This document shows positions 8,168 to 18,141 of a stretch of 64,000 nucleotides of DNA, piece by piece. This DNA comes from Flavobacterium sp. UBA7663 (GTDB taxonomy: Bacteria; Bacteroidota; Bacteroidia; Flavobacteriales; Flavobacteriaceae), in assembly GCF_002483315.1 (NCBI RefSeq), contig NZ_DLHR01000014.1, positions 97,650 to 161,649 on the forward strand, written 5' to 3'. Under the pieces are notes generated by a model. It had not been told where the DNA came from, did not search any database, and saw only the letters and a list, made by a program, of their open reading frames with translations. The position numbers were made by a program, and so were the translations under genes. How positions within the stretch are numbered: the stretch's first letter is position 1; each line of letters opens with the position of its first letter.

Positions 8168-9816
8168 CACCTTTAAAAAGATTTAAAAACCTCATCTTAA
8201 TCGACAAACAAGATATTTATCAAATCTTCCTATATTCGATAATTGCAGGATTAATTAGTTTGTCTTTGCCTTTAGGAATTCAATCCATTATTAACTTTAT
8301 TCAAGCTGGAAAAGTAAGCACTTCTTGGATTATTTTAGTAATTATCGTTGTTGTTGGAGTAGCTTTTGTTGGAGTATTAAAGATAATGCAGTTCAGAATT
8401 ACTGAAAACTTACAACAAAAAATATTTGTGCGTTCATCTTTTGAATTTGCTTACCGATTTCCGAAAATAAAATTCAATGAATTGCACAATCAATACCCGC
8501 CAGAACTAGCCAATCGATTTTTCGATACGTTAACCGTGCAAAAAGGCTTTTCAAAACTATTATTGGAAATTTCAGGAGCAGCTTTACAAATCCTTTTCGG
8601 AATTATTCTGCTTTCCTTATATCATTCATTCTTCATTTTCTTCGGAATTGTGCTACTATTGTTGTTGTATTTAATTTTCAAAATCAATTTTAATTTAGGA
8701 TTAGAAACCAGTTTAAAAGAATCTAAATACAAATACAAAATCGCACATTGGTTACAAGAAATTGCCAGAAATCATTTGAGTTTTAAAAGCAATTCGATTT
8801 TCAATTTTTCGCTACACAAAAACGATAAATTGGTTAATGAATACCTAAAACAACGTGAAAGTCATTTTCAGGTTTTGATGAAACAATTCATTCAGTTAAC
8901 TGGATTTAAAATTTTAATCACAGCAGGTCTACTAATTATTGGAGGATTATTAGTAATCAATCAGCAAATGAATATTGGGCAATTTGTTGCGGCTGAGATT
9001 ATCATTTTGAGCATTATTGCTGCGGTTGAAAAATTGTTTTCAGGGTTAGAATTGTTTTATGATGTATTGACTTCTTTAGAAAAACTTGGTTCTGTTGTTG
9101 ATATGGAATTAGAAGAAGACATTCAAAATTCGAACTATTTAGTAGATAAAAATAAAATTACAATCGAAACCGAGAATGTTTCTTTCACGTATCCAAAATC
9201 AGATAAAGAAATACTAAAAAACATTAGCTTATCGATTCAACCGAAACAACATACTTTGATTTTGGGCGAAAATGGTTCTGGAAAAACAACTTTAATCCGT
9301 TTGTTAGCGCGTTTGATTGAACCAACATCTGGAAGTATTTTTATCAATAACACCAATTATAAAAAGTATTCTTCAGATGAATATCGTTCTAAAATTGGAA
9401 TTATCACAGCGCACGAAATGCCGTTTGAAGGTACAATTTTAGAAAATATCACCTGTAACAATCCAGAAATTAAAATGGAAACCGTTTTTGATTTAATCGA
9501 AAAATTAAAACTTACCGAAGCCATCAAGGCTCTTCCAAAAGGATTAGACACACCAATTTCTTCAGAAGGAAAGCAAATTAATTCGTCAACCATTCAAAAA
9601 ATTGTCTTGGCGCGTTGCATTATCAACCAACCAAAATTATTATTTTTAGAAAATCCTTTAGACAAATCAGATGAACAAAGTTGCAGAGAAATCATTGACT
9701 TCTTAAGCAACGAAAAACATCCTTGGACACTAGTTGTTGTTAGTAAGAACAGCTATTGGAAACAGATTTGCAAACAAACCATTCTTTTAGAAAAAGGTGA
9801 AATTAAATCAATTTAA
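8164..9816 (+). CDS. ABC half-transporter, type I secretion-like, with degenerate nucleotide-binding domain
   Basis: This 550-residue fusion has a membrane domain at about residues 1-320, with helices near 20-45, 55-75, 135-175 and 250-285, and an ABC domain from about 335. There is no N-terminal peptidase domain. Walker A is intact (GENGSGKTT, 368-376). The other motifs are not: LSGGQ aligns with I472-N-S-S-T, the Walker B and catalytic DE pair is E496-N497 in LLFLENPLD, the switch His aligns with Lys528 in VVVSKNS, and no Q-loop Gln is seen near 415-418. If the protein is a homodimer, ATP hydrolysis would be weak or absent. The reading frame is intact and the gene is coupled to TetR, HlyD and TolC partners, so it is not a pseudogene. 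The substrate is unknown. Confidence 0.87.
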   Translation: MTPLKRFKNLILIDKQDIYQIFLYSIIAGLISLSLPLGIQSIINFIQAGKVSTSWIILVIIVVVGVAFVGVLKIMQFRITENLQQKIFVRSSFEFAYRFPKIKFNELHNQYPPELANRFFDTLTVQKGFSKLLLEISGAALQILFGIILLSLYHSFFIFFGIVLLLLLYLIFKINFNLGLETSLKESKYKYKIAHWLQEIARNHLSFKSNSIFNFSLHKNDKLVNEYLKQRESHFQVLMKQFIQLTGFKILITAGLLIIGGLLVINQQMNIGQFVAAEIIILSIIAAVEKLFSGLELFYDVLTSLEKLGSVVDMELEEDIQNSNYLVDKNKITIETENVSFTYPKSDKEILKNISLSIQPKQHTLILGENGSGKTTLIRLLARLIEPTSGSIFINNTNYKKYSSDEYRSKIGIITAHEMPFEGTILENITCNNPEIKMETVFDLIEKLKLTEAIKALPKGLDTPISSEGKQINSSTIQKIVLARCIINQPKLLFLENPLDKSDEQSCREIIDFLSNEKHPWTLVVVSKNSYWKQICKQTILLEKGEIKSI

Positions 9817-9819
9817 GCC

Positions 9820-11166
9820 ATGCTAAACATCACAAAAAATAGAATTGACCAATTTGTAAAATTAGAGCAATTCAAATCGGGACAAATATTTAAAGAACAA
9901 AAACATTACAAAGTTATTCGAAAACTTATTTGGGCTTTTGTTATCATGGTGGTTTTATTTCTTTTCCTTCCTTGGACACAAAACATCAAAGGTGCTGGAA
10001 ATGTAACTACGTTAAAACCAAATCAAAGACCGCAAACAATTCAAACAATTATTGGTGGTCGAATCGAAAAATGGTACGTAAACGAAGGTGATTTTGTAAA
10101 AAAAGGAGATACTATTTTATTCATTTCGGAAATTAAAGAAGAGTATTTAGACCCAAATTTAGTTGAAAACACAGGCAATCAGGTAAAAGCAAAAGAAAAT
10201 GCAGTAACTTCTTATGCTGATAAAGTAAAAGCATTAGAAGCGCAAATGGGCGCTATTCAAAACGAAAAAAATCTGAAACTAAAGCAAGCACAAAATAAAT
10301 TGAAACAATCTTATTTAAAAGTACAAAGTGACAGTATTGATTTCGAAGCGACTAAAACCCAACTTAAAATTGCTAAAACACAATACAATCGTTCGATAAA
10401 TTTGAATAAAGAAGGTTTAAAACCAATGACCGATGTGGAGGAAAAACGCATGAAATTGCAAGAAACCGAAGCAAAAATCATTACACAAGAAAACAAATAC
10501 ATTACCAGCAAAAATGAAGTATTGAATGCTACAATGGAACTCAACAGAATTAGTGCTGAATATGCTGAAAAAAATGCCAAAGCAAGTAGCGATAAACAAA
10601 CCGCTTTAAGTTCACAATTTGACACCGAAGCACAAGTAAACAAACTGAAAAACCAATATAAAAACTATCAAATTAGAAATGGTTTGTATTACATTACAGC
10701 ACCACAAGATGGTTATGTAAACAGAGCTTTACAATCTGGAATTGGTGAAAACATTAAAGAAGGAACAGCTGTTGTGAGCATTATGCCTTCAAAATATGAT
10801 ATTGCAGTTGAAACCTACATTGATCCTGTTGATTTCCCTTTAATTAATAACGGTGAAAAAGTACGTGTTTGGTTTGATGGTTGGCCTACGATTGTTTTCA
10901 GCGGTTGGCCTGGTGTTTCTTATGGAACATTTGGAGGTGTAATTGTTGCTAAAGAAAATTTCATTAGTCCAAATGGAAAATATCGTGTGCTAATTGCGCC
11001 TGATCCTAAAGATAAAAAATGGCCAGAGCAATTAAGCATTGGAGCTGGAACACAAACTTTGGCTTTGCTAGACGATGTGCCAATTTGGTTCGAGATTTGG
11101 CGAACATTGAATGGTTTTCCACCTAATTTTTATCAACCAACAACCACCGAAAATACTAAGAAATAA
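9820..11166 (+). CDS. HlyD family periplasmic adaptor subunit
   Basis: This 448-residue membrane fusion protein would link the inner-membrane ABC protein to the outer-membrane TolC-type channel. One N-terminal membrane helix lies at about residues 33-52 (LIWAFVIMVVLFLFLPW). A split lipoyl/barrel-sandwich domain follows (GGRIEKWYVNEGDFVKKGDTILFI near 75-100, and YITAPQDGYV near 290). Between these halves runs a long charged coiled coil (about 110-285). The C-terminal beta-barrel includes the VRVWFDGWP segment. It starts three bases after the ABC gene stop, and its own stop overlaps the next ATG by one base, so the operon is tightly coupled. Confidence 0.9.
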   Translation: MLNITKNRIDQFVKLEQFKSGQIFKEQKHYKVIRKLIWAFVIMVVLFLFLPWTQNIKGAGNVTTLKPNQRPQTIQTIIGGRIEKWYVNEGDFVKKGDTILFISEIKEEYLDPNLVENTGNQVKAKENAVTSYADKVKALEAQMGAIQNEKNLKLKQAQNKLKQSYLKVQSDSIDFEATKTQLKIAKTQYNRSINLNKEGLKPMTDVEEKRMKLQETEAKIITQENKYITSKNEVLNATMELNRISAEYAEKNAKASSDKQTALSSQFDTEAQVNKLKNQYKNYQIRNGLYYITAPQDGYVNRALQSGIGENIKEGTAVVSIMPSKYDIAVETYIDPVDFPLINNGEKVRVWFDGWPTIVFSGWPGVSYGTFGGVIVAKENFISPNGKYRVLIAPDPKDKKWPEQLSIGAGTQTLALLDDVPIWFEIWRTLNGFPPNFYQPTTTENTKK

Positions 11167-12554
11167 TGAAACCGAAACTATTTTATATCTTCCTTTTCAT
11201 TTGTAGTTCATTTAGTTTGTTGGCACAAAATTCACCAACTGAATTCACCTACAATGAATTTTTAGGTTATGTAAAAAAATACCATCCATTAGTAAAACAA
11301 GCTGATTTAAAACTGAACGAAGCTCAAGCCAATTTAATGCAAGCGCGTGGTGCTTTTGATCCAAAAATTGAAGTTGATTTTAGTGAAAAACAATTCAAAG
11401 ACAGTGAATATTATTCGATTTTAAACAGCAGTTTTAAAATTCCAACTTGGTACGGAATCGAATTAAAAGCTGGTTTTGATAACGCCGAGGGAATTTACGT
11501 AAATCCAGAAAATACATTGCCAAATAGTGGATTAACTTCGTTTGGAATTTCAGTCCCTGTAGGACAAGGTTTATTCATTAATCAACGAATGGCCGACTTA
11601 AGAAAAGCCAAAATTGCCAGAAACTTAAACGTTGCCGAAAGAAATTTGCAAGCGGTTGAAGTAATTTATGAAGCTTCGGTAAGTTATGTAAATTGGAAAA
11701 GAAGTTTTGATGAAGTAAAATTGTATGAAACCTATTTAGAAAATGCTTTAATTCGTTACAACGGTGTTTCAAAATTAATTGAAGAAGGCGATAAACCTGC
11801 AATTGATAGTGTTGAAGCTGGAATTGCCGTTAAAACTCGAAGATTAAATTTAGAAGAAGCCAAACTAAAATTTACTAAAGCTAAATTAGAATTATCTAAC
11901 TATTTGTGGTTAGAAAATAATATTCCTTTAGAACTGAATGACAATTTATTTCCTGAAGCAACGTTATCCAAAACAATCAAAGAAGTTTTACAAGTTAACG
12001 AATTAGGAACCGTTGATTTAGATAATCATCCAAAAATTCTAGCTTTAGACGCTAAAATTGCAATGTTAAAAGTAGACCGAAAACTTAAAGCAAATGCACT
12101 TTTGCCTAAGTTAGATTTGAGTTACAATTATTTATCAGAACCCAGTTATATTGACAATTATCGCTTTGAAGATTATAAAGTAGGAGTAAATTTTGCATTT
12201 CCTATATTTTTAAGAAAAGAGCGAGGAAGTTTAAAATTAGCCGATTTAAAAATTCAGGATTCAGAATTTGGATTGCAGTTTGAACGGAAAAATTTAGAGA
12301 ACAAGCTCAAAGCACAACAGCAAGAAATTGTTTCGCTTGAAAAACAGCAAGATTACAATGATAAATTAGTAAAAGATTTTACCACATTGTTAAACGCCGA
12401 AGACCGATTATTTGAAATGGGAGAAAGTTCGTTGTTTGTTATTAATTCCAGAGAAAATTCTTTGGTAAGCTCACAAATTAATGAAATTGCATTAGAAAAT
12501 CGTTATTTGAATGCTATAATTAGTTTGTATAAAACCATTGCTAATCCCCAATAA
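11166..12554 (+). CDS. TolC family outer-membrane efflux protein
   Basis: This 462-residue protein has a signal peptide (LFYIFLFICSSFSLLAQ). It shows the duplicated TolC-type architecture: N-terminal helices ending in LNEAQANLMQARGAFDPKIEVDFSE, a first beta segment, long coiled helices, and a second repeat beginning near KLDLSYNY. It is predicted to form the trimeric outer-membrane exit duct for the ABC-HlyD pair encoded directly upstream. The ATG overlaps the HlyD stop by one base. About 80 bases separate it from the next gene, which has its own signal peptide and probably its own promoter. Confidence 0.9.
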   Translation: MKPKLFYIFLFICSSFSLLAQNSPTEFTYNEFLGYVKKYHPLVKQADLKLNEAQANLMQARGAFDPKIEVDFSEKQFKDSEYYSILNSSFKIPTWYGIELKAGFDNAEGIYVNPENTLPNSGLTSFGISVPVGQGLFINQRMADLRKAKIARNLNVAERNLQAVEVIYEASVSYVNWKRSFDEVKLYETYLENALIRYNGVSKLIEEGDKPAIDSVEAGIAVKTRRLNLEEAKLKFTKAKLELSNYLWLENNIPLELNDNLFPEATLSKTIKEVLQVNELGTVDLDNHPKILALDAKIAMLKVDRKLKANALLPKLDLSYNYLSEPSYIDNYRFEDYKVGVNFAFPIFLRKERGSLKLADLKIQDSEFGLQFERKNLENKLKAQQQEIVSLEKQQDYNDKLVKDFTTLLNAEDRLFEMGESSLFVINSRENSLVSSQINEIALENRYLNAIISLYKTIANPQ

Positions 12555-12635
12555 AACACACAAAACATAGTAAAATAGTTTATTTTATAACTTTCTGCAT
12601 AAAAATTAATAAATTAGCAACCCCAAACAAGTATC

Positions 12636-15600
12636 ATGAAAAAAACTGTTTTTAATTTATTAATTCTCTTTCTGCTATTAAGTTTAAACACTTTTGGTCA
12701 AGGAGGCGCTCCTTCTTGTGCTGAATTAGCTGCTAATCCTGCAGCGTATCAATCTTGTGCAACGAGCATTCCTTTTAGTAGTTCTACTGGTGGAAATGGA
12801 GAAAACTTTAATTCAACCTGTATTCCAACACAATATGTTGGACCTACATGGTTTTTTATTGAAATTGACACACCAGGAGATGTCACACTACAAATTAGTC
12901 AACAAAATTTAGCTGGTAATGGTACCGATGTCGATTTTGTTTTATGGGGACCATTCCAAAATTTAAATAATATTTGTAATCAATTAAACACTGCTAATGA
13001 AGTAGATTGTAGTTATTTACCAGACAATGTTGAAACTGTAAATATTCCAAATAGTAATGCAGGTGATTTATATGTTATAGTAATTGATAATTATTCAGGT
13101 CAAGCTGGAAATATTACTGTATCGCAAACAGGAGGAACAGGAAGTACAAACTGTGACTTCTTATCTTCTGTTACGTTAAACAATACGGATGGTTCTCTTT
13201 TAACTAATTTAGACTATTGCAAACCTGATACTAAAGAAATAGTAGCAACAATAGATATTTCAGATTTCCCAGGCGTTCCAAGTAACTTACGATTTAATTA
13301 CACTTGGTTTAAAGACAATATTCAAATCAATGCCGTTTCTAATTCAACAACGTCAACCAACAGCTTAATTATTTCTGAAAGTGGTGTTTATAAAGTAGTT
13401 ACAACGGCTTATGACATTACCGTAAATCCGACAGGAAACTTAACTGGTTTAAGAGTGAGTGAATCAGAGGCTAATTTAAAATTTCATGTAAAACCTGATG
13501 TTAGTATTTCAAATTCTAATACGGTTTGCTTGAATACGAATCCAATATTATCATCAAATATTATTAATAATGTGGATTTAAATGCGACTATTGATGTTTT
13601 AAGTTATCAATGGTATCGTAATAACACCATTATAAATGGAGCTACAACAAATACATTTACTCCAACTCTACCAGGAGACTACTTTGTAAAAGTTATCAAT
13701 TCACCTTGCTCAGAAACAGATTCAAATGTAATTCGAATCATTGCTAATCCAAGCATTCAAATTGCAACGGATACCACAATTTGTGAAGATGATGCTTATA
13801 CTATTACTTCATTAAATGCAAATGCAAGTATAAATACTGGATTAACGTATCAATGGTTTAGAGATGGAATTGCCATAACTGGAGCAAACAATTCGACTTA
13901 TACTGTAACTAAATTTAATCAAACACTAAATACAACTGCACAATATTATTTAGAAACCGCTGAACAAGGAACTTGTACAAATACCTCAAATTCAGTTTCA
14001 ATTACTATTAATGCATTACCTATAATTAACTCGGTTTTAACTACTTTAGAACAATGTGACTACATCAACAATACTCTTGATGGAATTGCTGAAACTAACT
14101 TATTACAACTCTATAATTATTTTACAAATAATACTCCTGGATTAACGCTTAATTTCTATGCTGATGCTGGATTAACACAATTAATAACCAATCCTACGAA
14201 CTACGTTAATACGACATCTCCATTTTTACAAACCATTTATGTAAAAGCTATAAATGAGAATGTGACTCCTAATTGCACTTCGGTGGGTGTTGGTAGTTTT
14301 GTTCTTCAAATTAATCCAACAAGTGTTGCTAACTATCCAAATATTCCTGCAGTTTGCCCAGAAATCAATCAAAACTATGGGTTTGTAAATTTTGATGTTC
14401 AACGTATCTTAATTAAAAACACTTATTTTGCGAGTTCTGATGTAAGTATTTCTTTTCATTTGAATACATCTGATGCTTCAACAGGTTTAAACGGATTGAG
14501 TAATTTAAGCCAAATTCCGGTTGGAACCACAATTGTTTTCACAAGAGTAATTTCAAATACAACTCAAAGCTGTGAAGGAATTGGAACTTTTGATGTGATA
14601 GTCACACAAGCGCCTTTACAAAATATTATAAATAATGAATCTGTTTGTCTTTTAGATTCGTTTTTGTTGAATACAAAAGATGCTGAAGCTTTAGCAGGAC
14701 AAAATCCTTCTGTTACTGTTTCTTATTTCAATACGTTTGATAATGCGAAAGACAATGTTTTTGTTATAAATAAAAATATTCCTCTTCCATTGGCATTAGG
14801 AACAAGAACTATTTTTGCTCGTTTATTTGATACACTAACTGGATGCATTTCAATTGTAAACTTTACTATTACGGTTTTCCCAAATCCAATTATTGTACAA
14901 CCTTCACCCATTCGCCACTGTGGGGGTGTCACTGCTACTTTTGATTTAAATAGTAGAATTAACCAAATTACTAACGGAAATTTAAACTATCAAGTTACGT
15001 TTTATGCCAATAATGCAGACGTATTAGCAAATAATCCAATTACAACACCAGACAATTATACAAGTTCATCAACAACTATAATTTGTAAAGTTATTGATGC
15101 TACTAACAATTCTTGTGAAGCATTTACTACTTTGAATCTTGTAGTAATGGCATTACCTGGAAGCAATTCTAATCCAACTCAAATGGAATTATGTAACGAT
15201 TCTGGTTTTGACTATTTTGATTTGACTACTAGAGAAATTGAAATGGCTGGTTTGACACCTATTAACACAATCAATTTTAGATATTACACAGAATTACCAG
15301 ATGCTTTAACAAATGGAAATACAAATCGTATAGCTGTACCAAGTAATTTCTTAAATACAACTATCAATTTTCAAAAAATATATGTTCGATTAAATAGTAG
15401 AACTAATATTGATAGTGAAACCGGAATTGCTTGTTTTAAAATTTTAGAATTGGACTTATATGTTAGACCTTATCCAGTAAATTATCTTTTAAACGAACCT
15501 TATACTATTTGTATTGACCAACTAAATAACATTACATATCCTGTTGAAATAAAAACGCAATTAAACAGCACCGATTATACTTTTCAATGGTACAATGGTC

Positions 15601-16238
15601 ATGATGCAGTTGCTGGAAATGAAATTATTGGAGAAACTGGCACTTCATTTACCACTTCAACTGTTGGACAATATTCGGTAGTGGTTACTAACATTTCTAA
15701 TGCAGCCAACTGTTCGTCTACATTTAATCTTAGTACACAAAATTCGATAGTACCTAATTCTGTTTCAATTAATCCAAACGAATTAATCGCTTTTGGAACA
15801 GATAATACTGTAACTGCAATAGTAACTCCAACATCTAACGATTATTTATATTCGATTGATGGAACCTACTTTCAGTCTAGTAATGTGTTTACTAATATTC
15901 CTGGTGGCGACTATACTTTAACCGTTATCAATAAATTTGGTTGTGGAGATCTTAGTGCAACATTTACTGTTGTAGATTATCCTAACTACTTTACTCCAAA
16001 CGGGGATGGTTATAATGATACATGGAATATAAAAGGAAGTAGCGCTTTAGATTTAGCAATCATAAGAATTTTTGATCGCTATGGAAAGTTAATCAAACAA
16101 ATTGACCCGAATGGAAATGGATGGAATGGAACATTCAACAATGAATTATTACCTTCTACGGATTATTGGTTTACGATTGAATATACTAAAGACAACATTA
16201 CTAAAGAATTCAAAGGCCACTTTAGTTTAATTCGATAA
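12636..16238 (+). CDS. Very large cell-surface protein with type B T9SS (gliding motility-associated) C-terminal domain
   Basis: This 1200-residue secreted protein starts with a signal peptide (FNLLILFLLLSLNTFGQ). An N-terminal domain follows that resembles the adhesin-like modules of Bacteroidota surface proteins (about 25-165: CAELAANPAAYQSC, FSSSTGGNGENF, VIVIDNYSG). Several Ig-like or PKD-like repeats come next, seen as YTWFKDN, YQWYRNN and YQWFRDG. The C-terminal about 85 residues (YFTPNGDGYNDTWNI, IRIFDRYGKLIKQ, GWNGTFNNELLPSTDYWF, FKGHFSLIR) are the CHU_C/type B sorting signal recognised by the type IX secretion system. The protein is therefore exported across the outer membrane and probably attached to the surface. 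The binding target is unknown. The T9SS plug gene lies in the same window at 32.3 kb. Confidence 0.93.
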   Translation: MKKTVFNLLILFLLLSLNTFGQGGAPSCAELAANPAAYQSCATSIPFSSSTGGNGENFNSTCIPTQYVGPTWFFIEIDTPGDVTLQISQQNLAGNGTDVDFVLWGPFQNLNNICNQLNTANEVDCSYLPDNVETVNIPNSNAGDLYVIVIDNYSGQAGNITVSQTGGTGSTNCDFLSSVTLNNTDGSLLTNLDYCKPDTKEIVATIDISDFPGVPSNLRFNYTWFKDNIQINAVSNSTTSTNSLIISESGVYKVVTTAYDITVNPTGNLTGLRVSESEANLKFHVKPDVSISNSNTVCLNTNPILSSNIINNVDLNATIDVLSYQWYRNNTIINGATTNTFTPTLPGDYFVKVINSPCSETDSNVIRIIANPSIQIATDTTICEDDAYTITSLNANASINTGLTYQWFRDGIAITGANNSTYTVTKFNQTLNTTAQYYLETAEQGTCTNTSNSVSITINALPIINSVLTTLEQCDYINNTLDGIAETNLLQLYNYFTNNTPGLTLNFYADAGLTQLITNPTNYVNTTSPFLQTIYVKAINENVTPNCTSVGVGSFVLQINPTSVANYPNIPAVCPEINQNYGFVNFDVQRILIKNTYFASSDVSISFHLNTSDASTGLNGLSNLSQIPVGTTIVFTRVISNTTQSCEGIGTFDVIVTQAPLQNIINNESVCLLDSFLLNTKDAEALAGQNPSVTVSYFNTFDNAKDNVFVINKNIPLPLALGTRTIFARLFDTLTGCISIVNFTITVFPNPIIVQPSPIRHCGGVTATFDLNSRINQITNGNLNYQVTFYANNADVLANNPITTPDNYTSSSTTIICKVIDATNNSCEAFTTLNLVVMALPGSNSNPTQMELCNDSGFDYFDLTTREIEMAGLTPINTINFRYYTELPDALTNGNTNRIAVPSNFLNTTINFQKIYVRLNSRTNIDSETGIACFKILELDLYVRPYPVNYLLNEPYTICIDQLNNITYPVEIKTQLNSTDYTFQWYNGHDAVAGNEIIGETGTSFTTSTVGQYSVVVTNISNAANCSSTFNLSTQNSIVPNSVSINPNELIAFGTDNTVTAIVTPTSNDYLYSIDGTYFQSSNVFTNIPGGDYTLTVINKFGCGDLSATFTVVDYPNYFTPNGDGYNDTWNIKGSSALDLAIIRIFDRYGKLIKQIDPNGNGWNGTFNNELLPSTDYWFTIEYTKDNITKEFKGHFSLIR

Positions 16239-16256
16239 ACGAAAAATAAAGCAATA

Positions 16257-16284
16257 AAAAAGCCTCCGCGATGCGGAGGCTTTT
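16257..16284. terminator. Bidirectional terminator between the T9SS substrate and RRM genes
   Basis: AGCCTCCGC and GCGGAGGCT form a perfect 9-bp stem with a 3-base loop, flanked by A and T runs. It can serve both convergent genes. Confidence 0.9.
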
Positions 16285-16304
16285 GCGTTTTATATCCAAA
16301 AATA

Positions 16305-16640
16305 TTAGTAACGACTTCTTGTTGAGTTTTCTCTATTATTAGAGTAACCGCCTCTACTTCCACCTGAATTACGATCGAAACTTCTTCTTTCGCCTTCTGG
16401 TTTTGGTTCAGATTTGTTAACAACGATTTTTCTACCTTCGATAGTTCCACCGTTTAATTCGTCGATTGCTTTTTGAGCCTCAGCATCATTAGCCATTTCA
16501 ACAAATCCAAATCCTTTACTTCTTCCGGTAAATTTATCAGAGATAATTTTAACTGATTCAACAGCTCCATACTCTTCAAAATAACCTCTTAAATCTGCTT
16601 CCTCTACACTGAAAGGAAGACTTCCTACAAAAATGTTCAT
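16305..16640 (-). CDS. RNA-binding protein with a single RRM domain
   Basis: This 111-residue cytosolic protein has one RRM at residues 1-78 with RNP2 (IFVGSL, 3-8) and RNP1 (KGFGFVEM, about 42-49). A basic tail rich in Ser, Arg, Gly and Asn follows (SFDRNSGGSRGGYSNNREN). This layout is standard for the small glycine/arginine-tailed RRM proteins of Bacteroidota and cyanobacteria, which are thought to bind single-stranded RNA and often respond to cold. RNA targets are unknown. A TACCTTTG promoter box lies 22 bases upstream of the ATG and a terminator follows the gene. Confidence 0.93.
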   Translation of the reverse strand: MNIFVGSLPFSVEEADLRGYFEEYGAVESVKIISDKFTGRSKGFGFVEMANDAEAQKAIDELNGGTIEGRKIVVNKSEPKPEGERRSFDRNSGGSRGGYSNNRENSTRSRY

Positions 16641-16662
16641 CTATGAAAAATTTAATTCCTTA

Positions 16663-16670
16663 CAAAGGTA
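16663..16670 (-). promoter_or_regulatory. -7 promoter element of the RRM gene
   Basis: On the minus strand TACCTTTG matches TAnnTTTG, 22 bases upstream of the ATG at 16640. The same TACCTTTG octamer precedes the small gene at 25014. Confidence 0.62.
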
Positions 16671-16796
16671 GACTATTTAATGTTGTGAAAAGGTTAAAGT
16701 TTGGTTTATTTTCAAAAACAAGCCTTTTTAGCTAAAAAATTCAAAATCAAAAAGTTAGTTTTTTGAGAAGTTTTTAATTTTTTAGATTTTTTTCAA

Positions 16797-16828
16797 CAAA
16801 AAAGGACAACCTTTCGATTGTCCCTTTT
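16797..16828 (-). terminator. Terminator of the acetyl-CoA hydrolase/transferase gene
   Basis: GGACAA (16804-16809) and TTGTCC (16818-16823) pair around an 8-base loop. On the minus strand the stem is followed by a T run, about 20 bases beyond the stop codon at 16847. Confidence 0.8.
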
Positions 16829-16846
16829 CTATAGTTCAGTTCATAT

Positions 16847-18121
16847 TTATTTACAACCTGTCATTTCATAGTAAGCGCGTTCCACTGCTTCTTGATGATT
16901 TGGATGTGCAATTTTTACTAACTCCGTAACTCTTTGTTTTAAAGTTTTTCCGTATAAATCGGCAATACCATTTTCGGTTATAATATAATGAGCGTGTGCT
17001 CTCGTTGTTACCACTCCAGCACCTTGTTTTAAATAAGGTACAATTCTACTTTCTCCTCTTTTTGTAATCGACGGTAATGCAATAATTGCTTTTCCTCCTT
17101 CACTTAATGAAGCTCCACGAATAAAATCCATTTGACCTCCTACTCCAGAATACATGGTACTTCCTATAGAATCGGCACAAACTTGTCCAGTTACATCTAC
17201 TTCGATAGCCGAATTAATAGCCACCATTCTTGGGTTTTTACGAATGCGAGCCGTATCATTTACCATGGAAGATTCTTTCATTTCAATAAACGGATTATCA
17301 TCTACAAAATCGTACAAACGTTTTGAACCCATTAAAAAAGTTGCCAATGCTCTACCTCTTAAAGTTCCTTTATAATTACAATTAATGACATCATTTTCTA
17401 TTAAATCGATAACACCATCCGAAAACATTTCTGTATGTAATCCTAAATCTTTGTGATTGGTTAATTTACTCAAAGCCGCATTTGGAATAGAACCTATTCC
17501 CATTTGAAGCGTACTTTTATTTTCAATTAAAGAAGCAACATAAGCGCCAATTTTTTCTTCTTCAGCTGTAAATGGTGTTACATCATGAGCATAAATTGGA
17601 ACATTAACTTCTACCAAATAATCAATTTCTGAAACGTGTAGAATTCCATCTCCAAAAGTTCTTGGCATATTTGGATTGACTTGAGCAATAACAGTTTTAG
17701 CATTTTCAATCGCCGCTATAGACGCTTCAACAGAAACTCCTAACGAACAATAACCATGACCATCTGGTGGTGAAACATGTATAAATACTACATCTAATTT
17801 TACTACATTTTTACGAAACAATAATGGCAGCTCGCTTAAAAAAACAGGGGTGTACGAACCATTTCCAGCTTTTAATGTATGACGTACATTAGCTCCAATA
17901 AAAAAGGAATTTACATGAAAACTTTCTGCTAATTCAGGATTAGCATAAGGCGCATCACCTTCGGTGTGTAAATGACAAATTTCTACATTTCTTAATTCTG
18001 ATGCCCTATCGGTTAATGCTTTTGTTAAGATTGTTGGTGTAGCTGCCGCGGCTTGAACATAAACTCTGTCGCCACTTTTTACTACTTGTACAGCTTCCGC
18101 TGCGGTTACATATTTTCCCAT
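16847..18121 (-). CDS. Acetyl-CoA hydrolase/CoA-transferase family protein
   Basis: This 424-residue cytosolic enzyme belongs to the Cat1/4-hydroxybutyrate CoA-transferase family, with two related CoA-transferase halves. The N-terminal half shows VKSGDRVYVQAAAATPT and VFIHVSPPDGHGYCSLG. The C-terminal half shows LQMGIGSIPNAAL, HTEMFSDGVIDL, the GGQMDF segment and KRGESRIVPYL. In this family a Glu forms the glutamyl-CoA intermediate, and HTEMFSDG is the likely place for it. The enzyme could recycle acetate, succinate or another short acid as a CoA ester; the acceptor cannot be read from sequence. The gene is monocistronic, with a promoter box at 18142 and a terminator at 16797. Confidence 0.9.
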   Translation of the reverse strand: MGKYVTAAEAVQVVKSGDRVYVQAAAATPTILTKALTDRASELRNVEICHLHTEGDAPYANPELAESFHVNSFFIGANVRHTLKAGNGSYTPVFLSELPLLFRKNVVKLDVVFIHVSPPDGHGYCSLGVSVEASIAAIENAKTVIAQVNPNMPRTFGDGILHVSEIDYLVEVNVPIYAHDVTPFTAEEEKIGAYVASLIENKSTLQMGIGSIPNAALSKLTNHKDLGLHTEMFSDGVIDLIENDVINCNYKGTLRGRALATFLMGSKRLYDFVDDNPFIEMKESSMVNDTARIRKNPRMVAINSAIEVDVTGQVCADSIGSTMYSGVGGQMDFIRGASLSEGGKAIIALPSITKRGESRIVPYLKQGAGVVTTRAHAHYIITENGIADLYGKTLKQRVTELVKIAHPNHQEAVERAYYEMTGCK

Positions 18122-18141
18122 ACCTAATGAAATTTATATTG

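Noticed and set aside
12580..12600. Promoter box TAACTTTC before the T9SS substrate gene
   Set aside because: It misses the final G of TAnnTTTG and has no clear -33 partner, so it is too weak to list.
16641..16846. Possible small RNA in the 206-base gap between the RRM and CoA-transferase genes
   Set aside because: Apart from the RRM promoter and the CoA-transferase terminator I see only A/T-rich sequence, with no independent promoter-plus-terminator pair.
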